NCBI RefSeq assembly: GCF_000615975.1
Contig: NZ_BAMP01000032.1
Span: 1-43,583, forward strand
Reading direction: 5' to 3'
DNA: 43,583 nt
Source of the DNA: Nitratireductor aquibiodomus NL21 = JCM 21793
GTDB taxonomy: Bacteria > Pseudomonadota > Alphaproteobacteria > Rhizobiales > Rhizobiaceae
A program made the translations under genes and the position numbers. The notes under the pieces were generated by a model. The model saw only the letters and a list, made by a program, of their open reading frames with translations, did not search any database and was not told the DNA's origin. This document shows, one piece after another, positions 43,225-43,583 of the stretch. How positions within the stretch are numbered: position 1 is the stretch's first letter; each line of letters starts with the position of its first letter.

Positions 43225-43583
43225 GACGCTGACCGCAGTTCCTGTTCCTCGGCGTCCTCGACGAGCGTGGGTGTTGCCTCTGCCTGCGCCCGGTAGCCTT
43301 CCGCCGCCTTCGCGCGAACCACCCGAAACGACTTCTGCAACACCTGCTGAGCATCGCGTTCAGAAACCGAAAACTCGGCGGAAACGGCATTGGCCATATC
43401 GCGCAGCCCCTGCTCCATCACCTTGAACGCTTCTGCAACGGCGCGCCCCATCTCACGCCGTGCGGCCTCCGTTAGCATGTATCGGCCCACCGCAAGCGCT
43501 TCCTCGCGCTCGGCCTGCGCCGTTTTGATACGCTGTTGCTTCAGGCGCTCGGCGGCCAACTCGTCGTGCACCGGCTCCGGAAC
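43221..43583 (-). CDS. Terminase small subunit, C-terminal part (runs off the window)
   Basis: The frame is open to the window edge (VPEPVHDELAAERLKQQRIK at its visible start), so the protein continues beyond 43583. The visible part is a charged helical region (KQQRIKTAQAEREEALAVGR, AFKVMEQGLRDMANAVSAEF), as in the C-terminal half of Nu1-like DNA-packaging proteins; the DNA-binding winged helix would be beyond the edge. It overlaps the large terminase gene by ATGA, which supports the assignment. Confidence 0.68.
   Translation of the reverse strand, partial: VPEPVHDELAAERLKQQRIKTAQAEREEALAVGRYMLTEAARREMGRAVAEAFKVMEQGLRDMANAVSAEFSVSERDAQQVLQKSFRVVRAKAAEGYRAQAEATPTLVEDAEEQELRSAS

Noticed and set aside
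1..43583. CRISPR arrays or restriction and abortive-infection genes
   Set aside because: No regularly spaced repeats, cas-like proteins or recognisable defence domains were found on either strand.

Overview
The window looks like the chromosome of an alphaproteobacterium, probably a Hyphomicrobiales (Rhizobiales) member. It has high GC, rhizobial-type small proteins, an HWE-family histidine kinase, a regulator with the N-terminal domain that rhizobial adenylate-cyclase-like proteins carry, and a lambda-like siphophage module with GTA-like tail genes. This placement is inferred from protein style only.

Left part, about 1-11.5 kb, host chromosome. After about 1.6 kb with no supportable gene come a membrane-anchored regulator (1617-2636), a hairpin-rich spacer, and a complete galactitol-family PTS operon, IIC-IIA-IIB (3600-5792), with a good promoter and terminator. 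Next are arsH and an upstream PadR-type regulator with adjacent cysteines and palindromes between the two genes. A very large secreted repeat protein follows (7426-11528, Calx-beta, DUF11-type repeats, OmpA-like tail), split by one frameshift.

Middle part, about 11.75-21.6 kb, accessory region. It opens with the 3' half of a tRNA-Thr(GGT) gene (11751-11802) with no 5' half, the mark left at the far end of an element that integrates into a tRNA 3' end. Its orientation places the element to the right. Genes here are a Crp/Fnr regulator, a PRC-barrel protein, CsbD, small hypotheticals and zinc-ribbon proteins, an AraC regulator, two exported proteins, a cupin, an SRAP (YedK/HMCES-type) protein whose expected start codon reads ATC, and a PAS-HWE histidine kinase.

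Right part, 21.6-43.6 kb, is the late region of a lambda-like prophage, all on the minus strand, read right to left: terminase, gpW, portal, S49 protease, scaffold-like acidic protein, gpD decoration, major capsid, head-tail joining, tail tube, tail chaperones, tape measure, tail tip (NlpC/P60, gpJ-like), three paralogous tail-tip proteins, tail fibre, then endolysin, Rz/Rz1 spanins and a membrane coiled-coil protein, closed by a terminator. Genes overlap by ATGA or TGATG almost throughout. Integrase, repressor and replication genes are not in the window and should lie beyond 43.6 kb, next to an intact tRNA-Thr if the att reading is right.

Ten single-base frameshifts (eight missing bases, two extra bases) break nine otherwise intact genes between 10 and 42 kb. 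In each gene the protein continues in the neighbouring frame with no internal stop, and the gene length returns to a multiple of three after one-base corrections. This looks more like residual sequencing indels than decay. I mark these genes as pseudogenes with the reconstructed product.
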